Assembly (NCBI GenBank): GCA_046546095.1
Contig: JBKGYK010000010.1
Span: 1-54,573 of the forward strand
Direction: 5' to 3'
Length of the DNA stretch: 54,573 bases
DNA from: JAQIBY01 sp046546095
GTDB taxonomy: Bacteria; Bacteroidota; Bacteroidia; Bacteroidales; ML635J-15
In this document: positions 1 to 8,822 of the stretch, piece after piece
Numbering within the stretch: the first letter of the stretch is position 1
How the letters are laid out: every line of letters begins with the position of its first letter
Made by a program: the position numbers and the translations under genes
The notes under the pieces: model-generated
Told to the model about the DNA's origin: nothing
What the model saw: the letters and a program-made list of their open reading frames with translations, nothing else
Databases searched by the model: none

Positions 1-62
1 GTGGTTTATTGCCGCACGGTGCATACCGCCGGGCCGTTGGGTGCAATGCAAAAAAAATGATA

Positions 63-511
63 ATGAATAAATCGAAATTCCATATTAAGACAATTTGCTT
101 AAAGCTATTTATACTGTTACTGTTAACTACGGTCTTGAAGACGGGCTTAAACATCTGGCCAATGAGGGCGATTTTTCGATCCGACTTGCTTATTTTGCAC
201 ATTGGACAAATTTGGCTGCATTAATTGGATTGTTAATTGCATTTATATTTTCGTTAACATTGACAATAAAAAGGAAGATGTATTGGCTAAATGCTCTTAT
301 CGTTGCTCTAACAGCATTTTTACTTAATAGTCTTGGACTTTTCGACAATAAAATCATAGATTCAATCTTCTTTTCTATTGGCAACTTGACAGCGCACTTT
401 GGTCTTCAATATAAGTTCATTACAAACGGAGCTATATTAACACTGGCTGGACTATTTATTTTCTTAAGCGAGAGAACAAATATTTTGTGTTTTAAATCAC
501 AAATAAGGTAG
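63..511 (+). pseudogene. Small multi-pass membrane protein, probably frameshifted
   Basis: I do not recognise the family. From the ATG at 63 the frame encodes a basic N-terminus and a leucine-rich membrane segment (residues MNKSKFHIK, then LFILLLLTTV). It then degenerates and stops at 224. A second frame, open from a TTG at 95 to the TAG at 509-511, carries a plausible continuation (NYGLEDGLKHLANEGDFS) followed by about three hydrophobic segments (AALIGLLIAFIFSL, WLNALIVALTAFLL, ILTLAGLFIFL). The two halves join naturally if one base is gained or lost near 115-140. The alternative is an intact protein starting at the TTG, which would lack the first hydrophobic stretch. No neighbour suggests a function. 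Confidence 0.45.
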
Positions 512-864
512 TCTTTGTTTCGAAAGCCAAATAATTGGATGTTGCTAATAGAAGAATTCTAAAATATCAACATGAATGAACTGCATTAACCTCCGGTATT
601 TACCCATCTCAGACAGCCTAAACCAATGCCATTCCAAACGCCGGCAAATAAAACCGCTTTCGTTGCATTTTTTCAAAAATAATCCCTACATTGGTCATTG
701 AAAACCAACAGCTCAGCCATGGCAATCCACGTGAAAACGCCTGTACAAAGCTGTAATCACTTAAAAACGGCAAAACAGTTGCGTCAAGGGGTTTTGGATA
801 GTTTTTACGGTGAGATGGCAGAGGTGTGGGTATGATTGAGTTGGTATTAATTAAACAGAAAACA
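512..864. other. Gene-free stretch
   Basis: No convincing gene. A minus-strand frame is open from roughly 830 down to a stop at 618-620 but has no usable start at its upstream end and no recognisable family. No clear promoter for the following plus-strand gene was found. Confidence 0.4.
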
Positions 865-1683
865 ATGAAAATAACAATTTTACTGATTCTGACATGTCTT
901 TATCTTAATACATTTGGACAAAATCAATTTGGGATTATTAAAGTAACCGATAATATTGGCAGAACGGACAGTGTTATATTTGGTGATGATTGGACAAACG
1001 GAACAATTGGAGTTGATTCGATCCTTGGCGAAATTGATTACTACGGAATTTCCTGTGACAGCCTTGAAATCAGGTCAATAATAAGAGATACAATGTGTGC
1101 ATATTATATATGGTATTCTCCTTTAAATTATTCAGTTAATCATGATCTGAAGATTGATTTCAGACCTGCTGTGGGAGCTACATTGCCTGAAAATAGTAAT
1201 TTCACTTTCTATGTAAATGCTTATGAATATCCTGTCATAGTTGAAATAACTGAATTTAATTTTCCAGGTACCTGGTGGACTGCGTTTTTACTATATGACA
1301 CCCAATGTCAGGCACACTCAGAAATTTTGACAGAATATTATGATTATCAGGAAATTGATACCCTTTTTATTTTGGATACATTTTCTCCACCATTTATAAG
1401 AATATACCCTGAAGTTTTATACGATAATGTACCTTCTCAGAAAAAAGAATTAGAGGTTGAAGTATATCCAAATCCAACATCTGATAATTTAATAATACAT
1501 AATCAAAGCGAAGATTTGATTTCAATATGCCTGTATGACATAGCTGGACAGAAATTATTTCAAGACAGAATAAATGGAAGTGAAACAAAAACTACCAATA
1601 TTACACCTCTTGGCAAAGGAATTTATGTATTGAAAATCGAACAGAAAGAAAAAATTGATTTTATAAAGATATTAAAAGAATAA
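865..1683 (+). CDS. T9SS type A cargo protein
   Basis: A secreted protein of 272 residues. It has a signal peptide (residues 1-19, MKITILLILTCLYLNTFGQ), a middle region of about 175 residues with no domain I recognise, and a C-terminal type A T9SS sorting domain at about residues 197-272. That domain shows the usual landmarks: VYPNPTSDNL, ICLYDIAGQKL, GIYVLKI and a basic end, FIKILKE. By family knowledge such proteins cross the outer membrane through the type IX system and are released or anchored on the surface, with the sorting domain removed. The ATG at 865 is chosen because it starts the signal peptide; the frame is open upstream to a GTG at 826, but that would place charged residues before the signal. 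Activity is unknown. Confidence 0.8.
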   Translation: MKITILLILTCLYLNTFGQNQFGIIKVTDNIGRTDSVIFGDDWTNGTIGVDSILGEIDYYGISCDSLEIRSIIRDTMCAYYIWYSPLNYSVNHDLKIDFRPAVGATLPENSNFTFYVNAYEYPVIVEITEFNFPGTWWTAFLLYDTQCQAHSEILTEYYDYQEIDTLFILDTFSPPFIRIYPEVLYDNVPSQKKELEVEVYPNPTSDNLIIHNQSEDLISICLYDIAGQKLFQDRINGSETKTTNITPLGKGIYVLKIEQKEKIDFIKILKE

Positions 1684-1990
1684 CAAATGCTAACAGCACC
1701 TACGAAAACAAGGGGCGGTCCGCCTCAGGCGGATTCCGCAAGGTTCGTTCTTCGTGGCTACCTTTTTCATTGGTGGACAGGAAAGCGCTCCGAAAAGCCC
1801 CACGGTTCTTAGCTGTGAGGCATTATTCACAATTTGTCAGGAAAGCTATCACCGTCAAAAGCCAACGACTTAGGCGGAATAGCACAGTAGGGCAGAATGA
1901 TAATTTGAAAAGGAAAAGCTTATGATGATCATACAAACCAAAGACGTTAAAACGGATTCTGAATGCCAGTATGCTTAAACGCCAATCACT
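1684..1990. other. Gene-free stretch with palindrome and a DnaA-box-like word
   Basis: No gene seen. It starts just after the type A cargo gene, holds a perfect 6-bp inverted repeat at 1719-1733, and has TTCTTAGC at 1806-1813 followed by TTATTCACAAT at 1823-1833. The same two words recur in the same order near the right end of the window (54492-54525). Confidence 0.4.
1719..1733. repeat. Short palindrome, 6-bp arms
   Basis: TCCGCC, loop TCA, then GGCGGA: a perfect inverted repeat in AT-rich surroundings. It resembles the small GC-rich extragenic palindromes common in Bacteroidota genomes. It is not followed by a T-run, so it is unlikely to be an intrinsic terminator. Confidence 0.55.
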
Positions 1991-2860
1991 ATGAAAAAAT
2001 CAGGAGTCAAATCAATTGCTGTGGCAGTGATGCTTGTAGGAATTCCACTCACGTCTTGACGTGAACTCGTGCAAGACGAGTTTCCTGAGTTTGAAAATGC
2101 GGTAACTGTCAATACCATCATCGCAGCAGGCGATTCGGTGAAAGTATATCTGGCATACACAGACGAACTCAATGAAAACCCGCTTGAAACCATCGAAAAT
2201 GCGGATGTGACAATGTATAATCAAGCCGGTGATGATATTGCATTTACCCATCATGGAAATGGTGAGTACCTCTCGGATTACATTGCTCAGGCAAATGACA
2301 GCTTAAATCTGACAGTGGCAGTACCCGGTGAAGAAATTGTGACGTCTTCCTGTGTTGTGCCACAACCCATCGAAATCCATGATGCTAGTGTTGAACCTTT
2401 TGGTTGGGTTGATGAAGAGGGACAGTCATGTCCTTTGCTGCGCATCAAATTAAAGAATGACCCGAATAAAGATATGTATGGGGTTGTTTATGCCAAAGTT
2501 TATGTTGAGAGGCACCCACCCCAATACGATCCATATTATTATACAGAACAAGGTTATACTCAAATTGGCACAATTAACAACATCAATGAATCCGGCGAAT
2601 TTCTTGAAAAAGAGCTTGGTATTATTCGGGGTTCGTCTTATTATCCGCATGATATGATTTCCATGGCTTTTCAGGTTAAGTTGAGAACGGTGGATTACAA
2701 TTATTACACCTATCTGAACAGCATTGGTGCTTATGAGGTAGGCAGATACCCTGATTTCTCAAATACATACGTCATGCCTGTTAATCTGTACTCAAACATT
2801 GATGATGGTTACGGCATCATGTGCTCATACTCAGAATACGAAACAGACACGATTTTTTAA
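1991..2860 (+). pseudogene. DUF4249-like lipoprotein with TGA at the lipobox cysteine
   Basis: The ATG at 1991 starts an ideal lipoprotein signal of 22 residues ending LVGIPLTS. The next codon, at 2057-2059, is TGA exactly where the lipid-accepting cysteine (TGC or TGT) is expected. The same frame then runs open to TAA at 2860 through a sequence typical of DUF4249: an acidic start (ELVQDEFPEFE), NTIIAAGDSVKVYL, and an end containing PVNLYSNIDDGYGI. Full length would be about 289 residues, normal for these outer-membrane lipoproteins, which usually sit beside a TonB-dependent receptor gene; none is present here. A single nonsense mutation is the simplest reading, since TGA ends other genes in this window. 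Translation restarting downstream would give an unanchored protein. Confidence 0.7.
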
Positions 2861-2862
2861 CC

Positions 2863-2949
2863 ATGCTTGACATGAAGAAGTTACATTTATTACTGGTGAT
2901 CTTATTAGGGGTGTATCATACAAAGTGTATTTTGGGAAAGAAGATGTAA
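2863..2949 (+). pseudogene. Orphan signal-peptide fragment
   Basis: A 28-codon frame begins two bases after the DUF4249 stop. It encodes a basic start and hydrophobic core (MKKLHLLLVILLGVYHTK) and then stops. It looks like the first codons of an exported protein whose body has been deleted, in line with decay of the preceding gene. A real 28-residue peptide cannot be excluded. Confidence 0.25.
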
Positions 2950-2991
2950 AAAGTAAATTTGAAAATTTATCGCTAAAAAACTGGTTGAGAT

Positions 2992-3546
2992 ATGAAAACT
3001 AAACTACTGATTACCTTGATTTTTTCATTTGTTATTCTGCAGATGTCTGCACAGGATTCCTACATAAAAAACAGGTGGAACATTAAGCTTGCCTATCAAA
3101 CAAAAATAAGTAATAATCCAGGAGCATTAACTTATCCGTATTATCATTTGGGTGTACATTATGGCATTATAGAAAATATGGAGCTTGGCGTGAATGCTGC
3201 ATATTCGTTCTCTGGTTTAGGCCATAATAGTTCGTTAAAATACAATGTAAATTGTAATTTTCAGATATTACCGTTTTTTATTAAAGCTGATGATTTCAGG
3301 TTTGATTTTTACCTGACAGCCAAAGGTGGAGTAGCAACTACTTTTATTAGGGAATACACTTTGCATATGAATGGAACAACTGAAATCGTACCAGCACACA
3401 GAGTGCATAACTTATACTATGCCTTTGGTTCAGGTGCGGCCTTTTATCCATTTAAACATGTTGGTGTCTATTCTGAATTCACTTATGAAGAGTATAATAT
3501 GACAAAAGCCTGGTTTCTCATGTATGGCTTGAGTGTGAAGTTTTGA
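2992..3546 (+). CDS. Small outer-membrane beta-barrel protein
   Basis: A protein of 184 residues with a signal peptide (residues 1-20, ending LQMSAQ). The rest alternates polar and hydrophobic or aromatic residues, as in short transmembrane beta strands: YYHLGVHYGI, MELGVNAAYSFSGL, FYLTAKGGVATTF, GVYSEFTYEEY. It ends in an aromatic strand, WFLMYGLSVKF, with the terminal phenylalanine typical of barrel proteins recognised by BamA. Length and pattern fit an eight-stranded OmpA/OmpW-like barrel, but I cannot name a family. The neighbouring decayed lipoprotein gene gives no functional clue. Confidence 0.6.
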   Translation: MKTKLLITLIFSFVILQMSAQDSYIKNRWNIKLAYQTKISNNPGALTYPYYHLGVHYGIIENMELGVNAAYSFSGLGHNSSLKYNVNCNFQILPFFIKADDFRFDFYLTAKGGVATTFIREYTLHMNGTTEIVPAHRVHNLYYAFGSGAAFYPFKHVGVYSEFTYEEYNMTKAWFLMYGLSVKF

Positions 3547-3819
3547 TAATTGATGAATGTAAACAGCCCATAATAAATAGGAATATGAGCGGTGCATCTC
3601 TCCCAGTCACGCAGTTTGAACTGAATGCCTTCCCCGAGTGGAGTATCTTTGCAGCATAGCTGACAGGGGAAGATCATAGCTACACGTTCGATTGCAGCTC
3701 TCCGGCTGTGCAGATAAAAGCCGCCAGCCTGCCCACAATATAAAATACAACACTGGCTGGCAGGCAGACCGACCCGCCGTATGGTGGGGTACGCCCTAAT
3801 CATCACGATCGTTCAAAAC
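3547..3819. other. Gene-free stretch between converging genes
   Basis: No convincing coding frame. The minus-strand open frame here overlaps the end of the barrel gene and has no protein-like composition. A short GCCAGCC/GGCTGGC inverted repeat lies around 3724-3763. Confidence 0.4.
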
Positions 3820-3850
3820 AAAAAGCACCCCGACATAATCCGGAGTGCCT
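3820..3850 (-). terminator. Intrinsic terminator of the carbon operon
   Basis: Read on the minus strand, GCACTCCGGA and TCGGGGTGC form a hairpin around a short loop, followed at once by TTTTT. It lies about 20 nt past the malic enzyme stop codon. Confidence 0.75.
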
Positions 3851-3871
3851 TTGTATTTTACGATAAGAGTT

Positions 3872-5326
3872 TTATTTCACTTCATCAATGGCTGCCTTGA
3901 GAGCATCATCCAGGAGTTCTTGTGGTACAGTATCGATATAATTTTCATCCATCAGGTGGTGTGTAAGCCCGCGGGAATAATCAATATCCTTTTTGGCGGC
4001 CTCATAAGCTTCCTCCCTGCTGATTTCAACGCGGGCAACCCCATCCTTGATTGCCTGCATGGCCACATCAGCTGCTTCCTCGGGGAATACAGCAGATTCG
4101 TCCATTTTCGGAATGATATCATCTTTGTTCATGCCGCGTTTTTCGGCATATTTTGCCAGGGATTCGGCTGCTGCCACGGCCATATTATCTGTAATTTTGC
4201 GGGCACGCACCATTAGGGCGCCTTTGAGAATTCCAGGAAAACCCAGGGAATTGTTCACCTGGTTGGGGAAATCTCCGCGTCCGGTAGCTACAATGTAAGC
4301 TCCGGCTTCTTTGGCGGCATAGGGGTATATTTCCGGCACAGGATTGGCGCAGGTAAATACAATTGATTTATCGGCCATGGAGGATATCCACTCGGGTTTT
4401 ACGGTATCCGGACCGGGTTTGGACAATGCGATCAGCACATCAGCACCTTTCATGGCTTCTCCGAAATCATCGATTTTATCTGGATTGGTTGTTTCGCACA
4501 GCTCCCATTTCCTGTAAAAGGCTTTATCTTCTCTGATATCTGTACGGTCTTTATGCAGTCCGCCTTTGGAATCAAAGAGGATCATTTTTTTCGGATCGCC
4601 ACCGGCAGCTACAATCAAACGGGCGATGGTAGTGTTGGATGCGCCGGCACCCAGCAGGGTGATTTTCACGTCTTCCATTTTCTTGCCGGCGATTTTCAGG
4701 GCGTTGATTAAACCGGCAAGAGTAACAGACGCTGTTCCCTGTGCATCATCATGCCATACTGGAATTTCACATTCATCACGCAATGTATCCAGCACTTTAA
4801 AGCAATTGGGTTGTGAAATATCTTCGAGATTTATTGCGCCAAAAGAAGGTTGCAGCATTTTGACAAATTCGATGATTTTATCGGGGTCTTTTTCTCCTTT
4901 TTCATTGGTGCTGTCCACGCAAAGTGCCACGGCATCAACGCCGCCCAGGTATTTCATCAAAAAGGCTTTGCCTTCCATTACGCCAAGGCCACCGGGAGGC
5001 GTCACGTCACCATCGCCCAGCACACGGGTAGAATCGCTGACAACGGCCACCATATTTCCGCGGTTGGAGAGGTCAAAGGAAGCGTTGTTGTCATCGCGTA
5101 TGCTGGTGGATATTTCTGACACACCGGGGGTATACCATACGTTAAACCAGTTAAAACCAGGGACGGCGGCTTTTGGTATGGTTTGAATTTTACCGCCGAA
5201 GAACTTATGTCCGGTTTTGGCAAGGTTTTTCAGAAAGCGGGTTTTTGCTTTGGCAATTTGCTCTTCCGTGAAATTGTCGGGAAAAGCGTTATCAAGGTTA
5301 CTAAGGTCCAATTTAATTTTTTCCAT
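3872..5326 (-). CDS. Malic enzyme (malate dehydrogenase, oxaloacetate-decarboxylating)
   Basis: Cytoplasmic enzyme of 484 residues that oxidatively decarboxylates malate to pyruvate and CO2 with NAD(P)+ and a divalent metal, or works in reverse. Visible motifs: YTPGVS (65-70) and VLGDGDVTPPGG (102-113) of the malic N-domain, the metal-site segment INLEDI (165-170), HDDAQGTA (192-199), the Rossmann loop LLGAGAS (224-230) and NNSLGFPG (358-365). It lacks the C-terminal phosphotransacetylase-like domain of long MaeB proteins, so it is the short form. Cofactor choice cannot be read safely. It is the last gene of the operon, 20 nt after sdhB, which makes pyruvate/malate the outlet of the pathway; no malate dehydrogenase gene is in the window. 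Confidence 0.93.
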   Translation of the reverse strand: MEKIKLDLSNLDNAFPDNFTEEQIAKAKTRFLKNLAKTGHKFFGGKIQTIPKAAVPGFNWFNVWYTPGVSEISTSIRDDNNASFDLSNRGNMVAVVSDSTRVLGDGDVTPPGGLGVMEGKAFLMKYLGGVDAVALCVDSTNEKGEKDPDKIIEFVKMLQPSFGAINLEDISQPNCFKVLDTLRDECEIPVWHDDAQGTASVTLAGLINALKIAGKKMEDVKITLLGAGASNTTIARLIVAAGGDPKKMILFDSKGGLHKDRTDIREDKAFYRKWELCETTNPDKIDDFGEAMKGADVLIALSKPGPDTVKPEWISSMADKSIVFTCANPVPEIYPYAAKEAGAYIVATGRGDFPNQVNNSLGFPGILKGALMVRARKITDNMAVAAAESLAKYAEKRGMNKDDIIPKMDESAVFPEEAADVAMQAIKDGVARVEISREEAYEAAKKDIDYSRGLTHHLMDENYIDTVPQELLDDALKAAIDEVK

Positions 5327-5346
5327 GATATAAAAGCTGTTTTAGG

Positions 5347-6108
5347 TTATTGTTTTTCGGCCGCAAGTTTTGTGAATCCGGCTTTAATAAATTCGCGGTT
5401 AAGCCGTGCAATATGGGCAAGGCTAACACCTTTTGGACATTCTGCTTCACAGGCGCCGGTGTTGGTACAGGAGCCAAAGCCAAGTTCATCCATTTTGGAA
5501 ACCATGCTCCATGCCCGTTTCACACCTTCGGATCTGCCCTGTGGCAGGAGGGCGTATTGTGATACTTTGGCGGCCACAAAGAGCATGGCTGATGAGTTTT
5601 TACAGGCGGCCACACAGGCTCCACAGCCGATGCATGCAGCGGCATCAAAAGCTTCATCTGCTTTATTTTTGGGAATCGGGTAGGTATTGGCATCAGGTGC
5701 AGATCCAACATCCACATTGACAAATCCACCGGCTTCCATGATTTTTTCGAAGGCAGAGCGGTCCACCACGAGATCTTTGATGACAGGAAAAGACTGAGCA
5801 CGCCAGGGTTCTACGGTGATAACATCTGCATCTGTAAAGGCTTTCATGTTCAGTTGACATGTAGTGGTTTCCTCACCCGGTCCGTGAGGCCGTCCATTGA
5901 TCATCATGGCACAGCTTCCGCAGATGCCTTCCCTGCAATCATGCTCAAAGGCGATGGTATCAACTCCTTCCTCAATGAGTTGTTCATTCAGAGCATCCAG
6001 CATTTCCGGAAAGGTCATGTCCTGAGATGCATTGTTTAGCTGATAGGTTTCAAACCTGCCTTTATCTTTGGGGCTTTTTTGTCGCCAGACTTTGAGTGTT
6101 AGTTTCAT
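5347..6108 (-). CDS. sdhB: Succinate dehydrogenase/fumarate reductase iron-sulfur subunit
   Basis: A 253-residue electron-transfer subunit that passes electrons between the flavoprotein and the haem-bearing membrane subunit. All cluster ligands are visible. C58, C63, C66 and C84 fit the [2Fe-2S] cluster (DCREGICGSC plus a later cysteine). C159, C162, C165 and C224 fit the [4Fe-4S] cluster, and C169, C214 and C220 the [3Fe-4S] cluster. The flavoprotein gene lies 35 nt upstream and malic enzyme 20 nt downstream. The order membrane subunit, flavoprotein, iron-sulfur subunit is typical of the Bacteroidota enzyme, which can work in either direction. Sequence alone does not fix whether it acts as SDH or fumarate reductase here. 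Confidence 0.95.
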   Translation of the reverse strand: MKLTLKVWRQKSPKDKGRFETYQLNNASQDMTFPEMLDALNEQLIEEGVDTIAFEHDCREGICGSCAMMINGRPHGPGEETTTCQLNMKAFTDADVITVEPWRAQSFPVIKDLVVDRSAFEKIMEAGGFVNVDVGSAPDANTYPIPKNKADEAFDAAACIGCGACVAACKNSSAMLFVAAKVSQYALLPQGRSEGVKRAWSMVSKMDELGFGSCTNTGACEAECPKGVSLAHIARLNREFIKAGFTKLAAEKQ

Positions 6109-6143
6109 CGTATTGCTGATTTAAGCTTTAAACAATCCGTCCA

Positions 6144-8063
6144 TTATTTGTAACTGCGCTGTGTAGGTTTTACATGTTCAAACTTCAGCGCTTCCTTATG
6201 CAATTTGGGTTCTTTTCCGTCACCCTGATATTCCCAGGCCGCAACGTACATAAATTTTTCATCATCACGCAGAGCTTCACCCTCTTCGGTTTGATGTTCT
6301 TCCCGGAAATGTGCCCCACAGGACTCATCACGATTGAGTGCATCACGCAACATCAGGCGGGATATTTCAAATGAGGCGGCCACACGCAGGGCTTTTTCCA
6401 TGGGTTGATTCATGCTGTCAGTGAAGCCAGTGATTTTGAGGTCTTTATAAAACCGTTCTTCCAGTTCATCCACTTTTTTCAGCCCTTCTTTCAGGCCTTT
6501 TTCATTGCGTTCCATCCCGGCATAATCCCACATGACTTTTCCAAGTTCTTTATGGAATGTCAGGGGCGATGTATTTCCCTTGATATTCATAAGTCTGTCA
6601 ATGCGTGTTTTGGCTTCTTTTTCGGCTTTCTCAAATTCCGGGTCATCGGTAGAAAGGCGTGGTGTTTTGATCTCATCTGCCAGATAATCACCAATGGTGT
6701 AAGGCAGGATAAAATAACCATCTCCGGAACCCTGCATGAGCGAGCTGGCACCGAGACGATTTGCGCCATGATCTGAAAAGTTAGCCTCTCCAATGGCATA
6801 CAGTCCGGGAATGGTGGTCATCAGATTATAATCTACCCACAATCCACCCATGGTATAATGCCCGGCGGGATAAATTTTCATAGGTTGTTTGTATGGATTT
6901 TCACCGGTAATTTTCTGATACAGGTCAAAGAGGTTACCATATTTATTTTTGATAACTTTTTTGCCTTGTTCTTTGATGGCATCAGCAAAGTCAAGATATA
7001 CAGCATAGCCTGTTTCACCCACACCATAGCCGGCATCACAGCGCTCTTTGGCTGCTCTGGAAGCGATATCCCGGGGCACAAGATTACCAAATGCCGGATA
7101 TCTTCGTTCGAGATAATAATCACGATCTTCTGTGGGAATGTCTCCGGGCTTTCTTTTGTCAATTTTTTGTTTGGGTACCCATACGCGGCCATCATTACGC
7201 AAAGATTCCGACATCAGTGTCAGTTTTGACTGGTATTCGTTCATTTGCGGGATGCAGGAAGGGTGAATTTGTATGAAGCTCGGGTTGGCGAAGAAAGCGC
7301 CTTTTTTATAGGCGGCATAAGCGGCTGCACCACTGGAATTCACCGCCAGAGTTGACAGGAAGTAAATTGTTCCGTATCCACCTGTGGCCATGACCACAGC
7401 ATGTCCGGAGTAGCGTTCCATTTCACCTGTCACCAGGTTACGACAGACAATACCCCGGGCCTTACCATCTTTGAGGACAAGTTCCAGCATTTGCCGGCGC
7501 TCATACATGGTTACGGTTCCTTTGGCAATTTGCCGCTTCAGTGCGGAGTAAGAACCAAGCAGCACCTGCTGGCCAGTCTGGCCGGATGCATAAAATGTAC
7601 GGGAAACCTGTACGCCGCCAAATGATCTTGTGGCCAGTGTTCCACCATACTCCCGTGCAAATGGTACACCCTGGGCTGTAAGCTGATCAATGATGTTGTT
7701 GCTTACTTCTGCGGCACGGTATACATTGGCTTCTCTTGCGCGAAAATCACCACCTTTAAGCATATCATGAAAAAGGCGGTAATCGGAGTCGTTATCATTG
7801 CGGTAGTTTTTTGATGCGTTGATACCTCCCTGTGCAGCAACACTGTGTGCACGTCGCGGGGAATCCTGAAAACAAAACAGTTTGACGTTGTATCCCATTT
7901 CGCCCAGGCTTGCTGCAGCTGCAGCACCAGCCACGCCTGTACCGATCATAATGATATCCATTTTCTTTTTGTTGGCAGGACTGACAAGTCTGAGGGAATT
8001 TTTATGTTTTGTCCACTTTTCAGCAAGTGGTCCGTCGGGTATTTTTGAGTTTAATACAGCCAT
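6144..8063 (-). CDS. sdhA: Succinate dehydrogenase/fumarate reductase flavoprotein subunit
   Basis: A 639-residue catalytic subunit interconverting succinate and fumarate at the inner face of the cytoplasmic membrane. The FAD-binding loop is GTGVAG (41-46). H73 in RRAHSVAAQGG matches the histidine that covalently binds FAD in the family. Further family landmarks are ATGGYGTIYF (about 226-235), HPSC (about 267-270), PRDIASRA and GANRLGASSL. The length is normal for the Bacteroidota/epsilonproteobacterial-type enzyme. It sits 22 nt after sdhC and 35 nt before sdhB, so the three subunits are translated from one message. Confidence 0.96.
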   Translation of the reverse strand: MAVLNSKIPDGPLAEKWTKHKNSLRLVSPANKKKMDIIMIGTGVAGAAAAASLGEMGYNVKLFCFQDSPRRAHSVAAQGGINASKNYRNDNDSDYRLFHDMLKGGDFRAREANVYRAAEVSNNIIDQLTAQGVPFAREYGGTLATRSFGGVQVSRTFYASGQTGQQVLLGSYSALKRQIAKGTVTMYERRQMLELVLKDGKARGIVCRNLVTGEMERYSGHAVVMATGGYGTIYFLSTLAVNSSGAAAYAAYKKGAFFANPSFIQIHPSCIPQMNEYQSKLTLMSESLRNDGRVWVPKQKIDKRKPGDIPTEDRDYYLERRYPAFGNLVPRDIASRAAKERCDAGYGVGETGYAVYLDFADAIKEQGKKVIKNKYGNLFDLYQKITGENPYKQPMKIYPAGHYTMGGLWVDYNLMTTIPGLYAIGEANFSDHGANRLGASSLMQGSGDGYFILPYTIGDYLADEIKTPRLSTDDPEFEKAEKEAKTRIDRLMNIKGNTSPLTFHKELGKVMWDYAGMERNEKGLKEGLKKVDELEERFYKDLKITGFTDSMNQPMEKALRVAASFEISRLMLRDALNRDESCGAHFREEHQTEEGEALRDDEKFMYVAAWEYQGDGKEPKLHKEALKFEHVKPTQRSYK

Positions 8064-8085
8064 TATAATTGAGGATTTTATACGG

Positions 8086-8793
8086 TTAAACCATTGATTG
8101 AATCATCACGTAAAGTGGAATGAACGCAAAGCCACCAGCAAAAATCAGGCTGATGATTACACCGACAACATTCCAGATGCTGCGCCATTTCCGGTTGCTC
8201 CAGCCCAGTGTCTGAAAAGCAGACCATACGCCGTGATAGAGGTGCAGACCCAGAGCAATGGCTCCCAGCACATAGATGACGACAAGCCATTTCCATTCGA
8301 CAAATTTTGTTGTCACCAGGGCATAGGCGTTTTCTACACCTGAACCCAGTCCTGTAGCTTCGTGAAGCAGAGGGTCGCCGGTAAATCTCATTTTCCAGAA
8401 GAAGTTGATCAGGTGAATCACAAGGAAAATCAGAATCACAGCTCCCAGGATATACATGTTTCTGGATGGCCAGTTGCTACCGGCAGAAGCATCGCGTTTT
8501 TTGTACCTCCCGAGGGCTGGGTAATTCACATCCCGTTTGCGCTGGTTTTGCCAAGTGATGACCGATGCAAAAACAAAGTGAAGAATCAAGCCAATGGCCA
8601 GAATGGGTTCCACCACACTTATGACGGGGTCGGAAGCCATAAAATGAGCGGCTTTGTTAAACAATACGCCGGTACTGTCAAACACGATCATGGAATTTAC
8701 CGTGAGATGCACGATAAGAAAGAGTATCAGGAACAATCCTGTGATACTCATAATAAATTTTTTCCCAATGGAAGATGAAAAGAAATTGCTCAT
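8086..8793 (-). CDS. sdhC: Succinate dehydrogenase cytochrome b membrane subunit
   Basis: A hydrophobic subunit of 235 residues (start MSNFFSSSIGKKF) with about five membrane helices, anchoring the SdhAB head and reacting with the quinone pool. One large membrane subunit before sdhA, with no separate sdhD, marks a type B complex carrying two b haems. Candidate haem-ligand histidines lie in LFLIVHLTVNS, LILHFVFAS, LVIHLINFF and LGLHLYHGVW. I start at the internal ATG because the SNFFSSSIGKK motif begins family members. An ATG three codons upstream (8802) is also possible. It follows the fumarase beta gene by about 30 nt. Confidence 0.93.
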   Translation of the reverse strand: MSNFFSSSIGKKFIMSITGLFLILFLIVHLTVNSMIVFDSTGVLFNKAAHFMASDPVISVVEPILAIGLILHFVFASVITWQNQRKRDVNYPALGRYKKRDASAGSNWPSRNMYILGAVILIFLVIHLINFFWKMRFTGDPLLHEATGLGSGVENAYALVTTKFVEWKWLVVIYVLGAIALGLHLYHGVWSAFQTLGWSNRKWRSIWNVVGVIISLIFAGGFAFIPLYVMIQSMV

Positions 8794-8822
8794 AGCATAC
8801 ACAATTAAAACATTAAACGAAA

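Noticed and set aside
618..830. Minus-strand open frame of about 70 codons
   Set aside because: No usable start, no recognised family, and unclear upstream limit. Composition is plausible, so a relic remains possible.
2057..2059. Selenocysteine at the TGA
   Set aside because: No reason for selenocysteine at a lipidation site, no SECIS-like hairpin was evident just downstream, and TGA is a normal stop for other genes here.
3483..3806. 107-residue minus-strand frame
   Set aside because: It overlaps the barrel gene antisense, has no family resemblance and an odd composition; treated as a shadow frame.
4047..5186. Long plus-strand frames opposite malic enzyme and the other carbon operon genes
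   Set aside because: They are antisense shadows of strongly conserved enzymes; GC-rich codon positions keep the opposite frames open.
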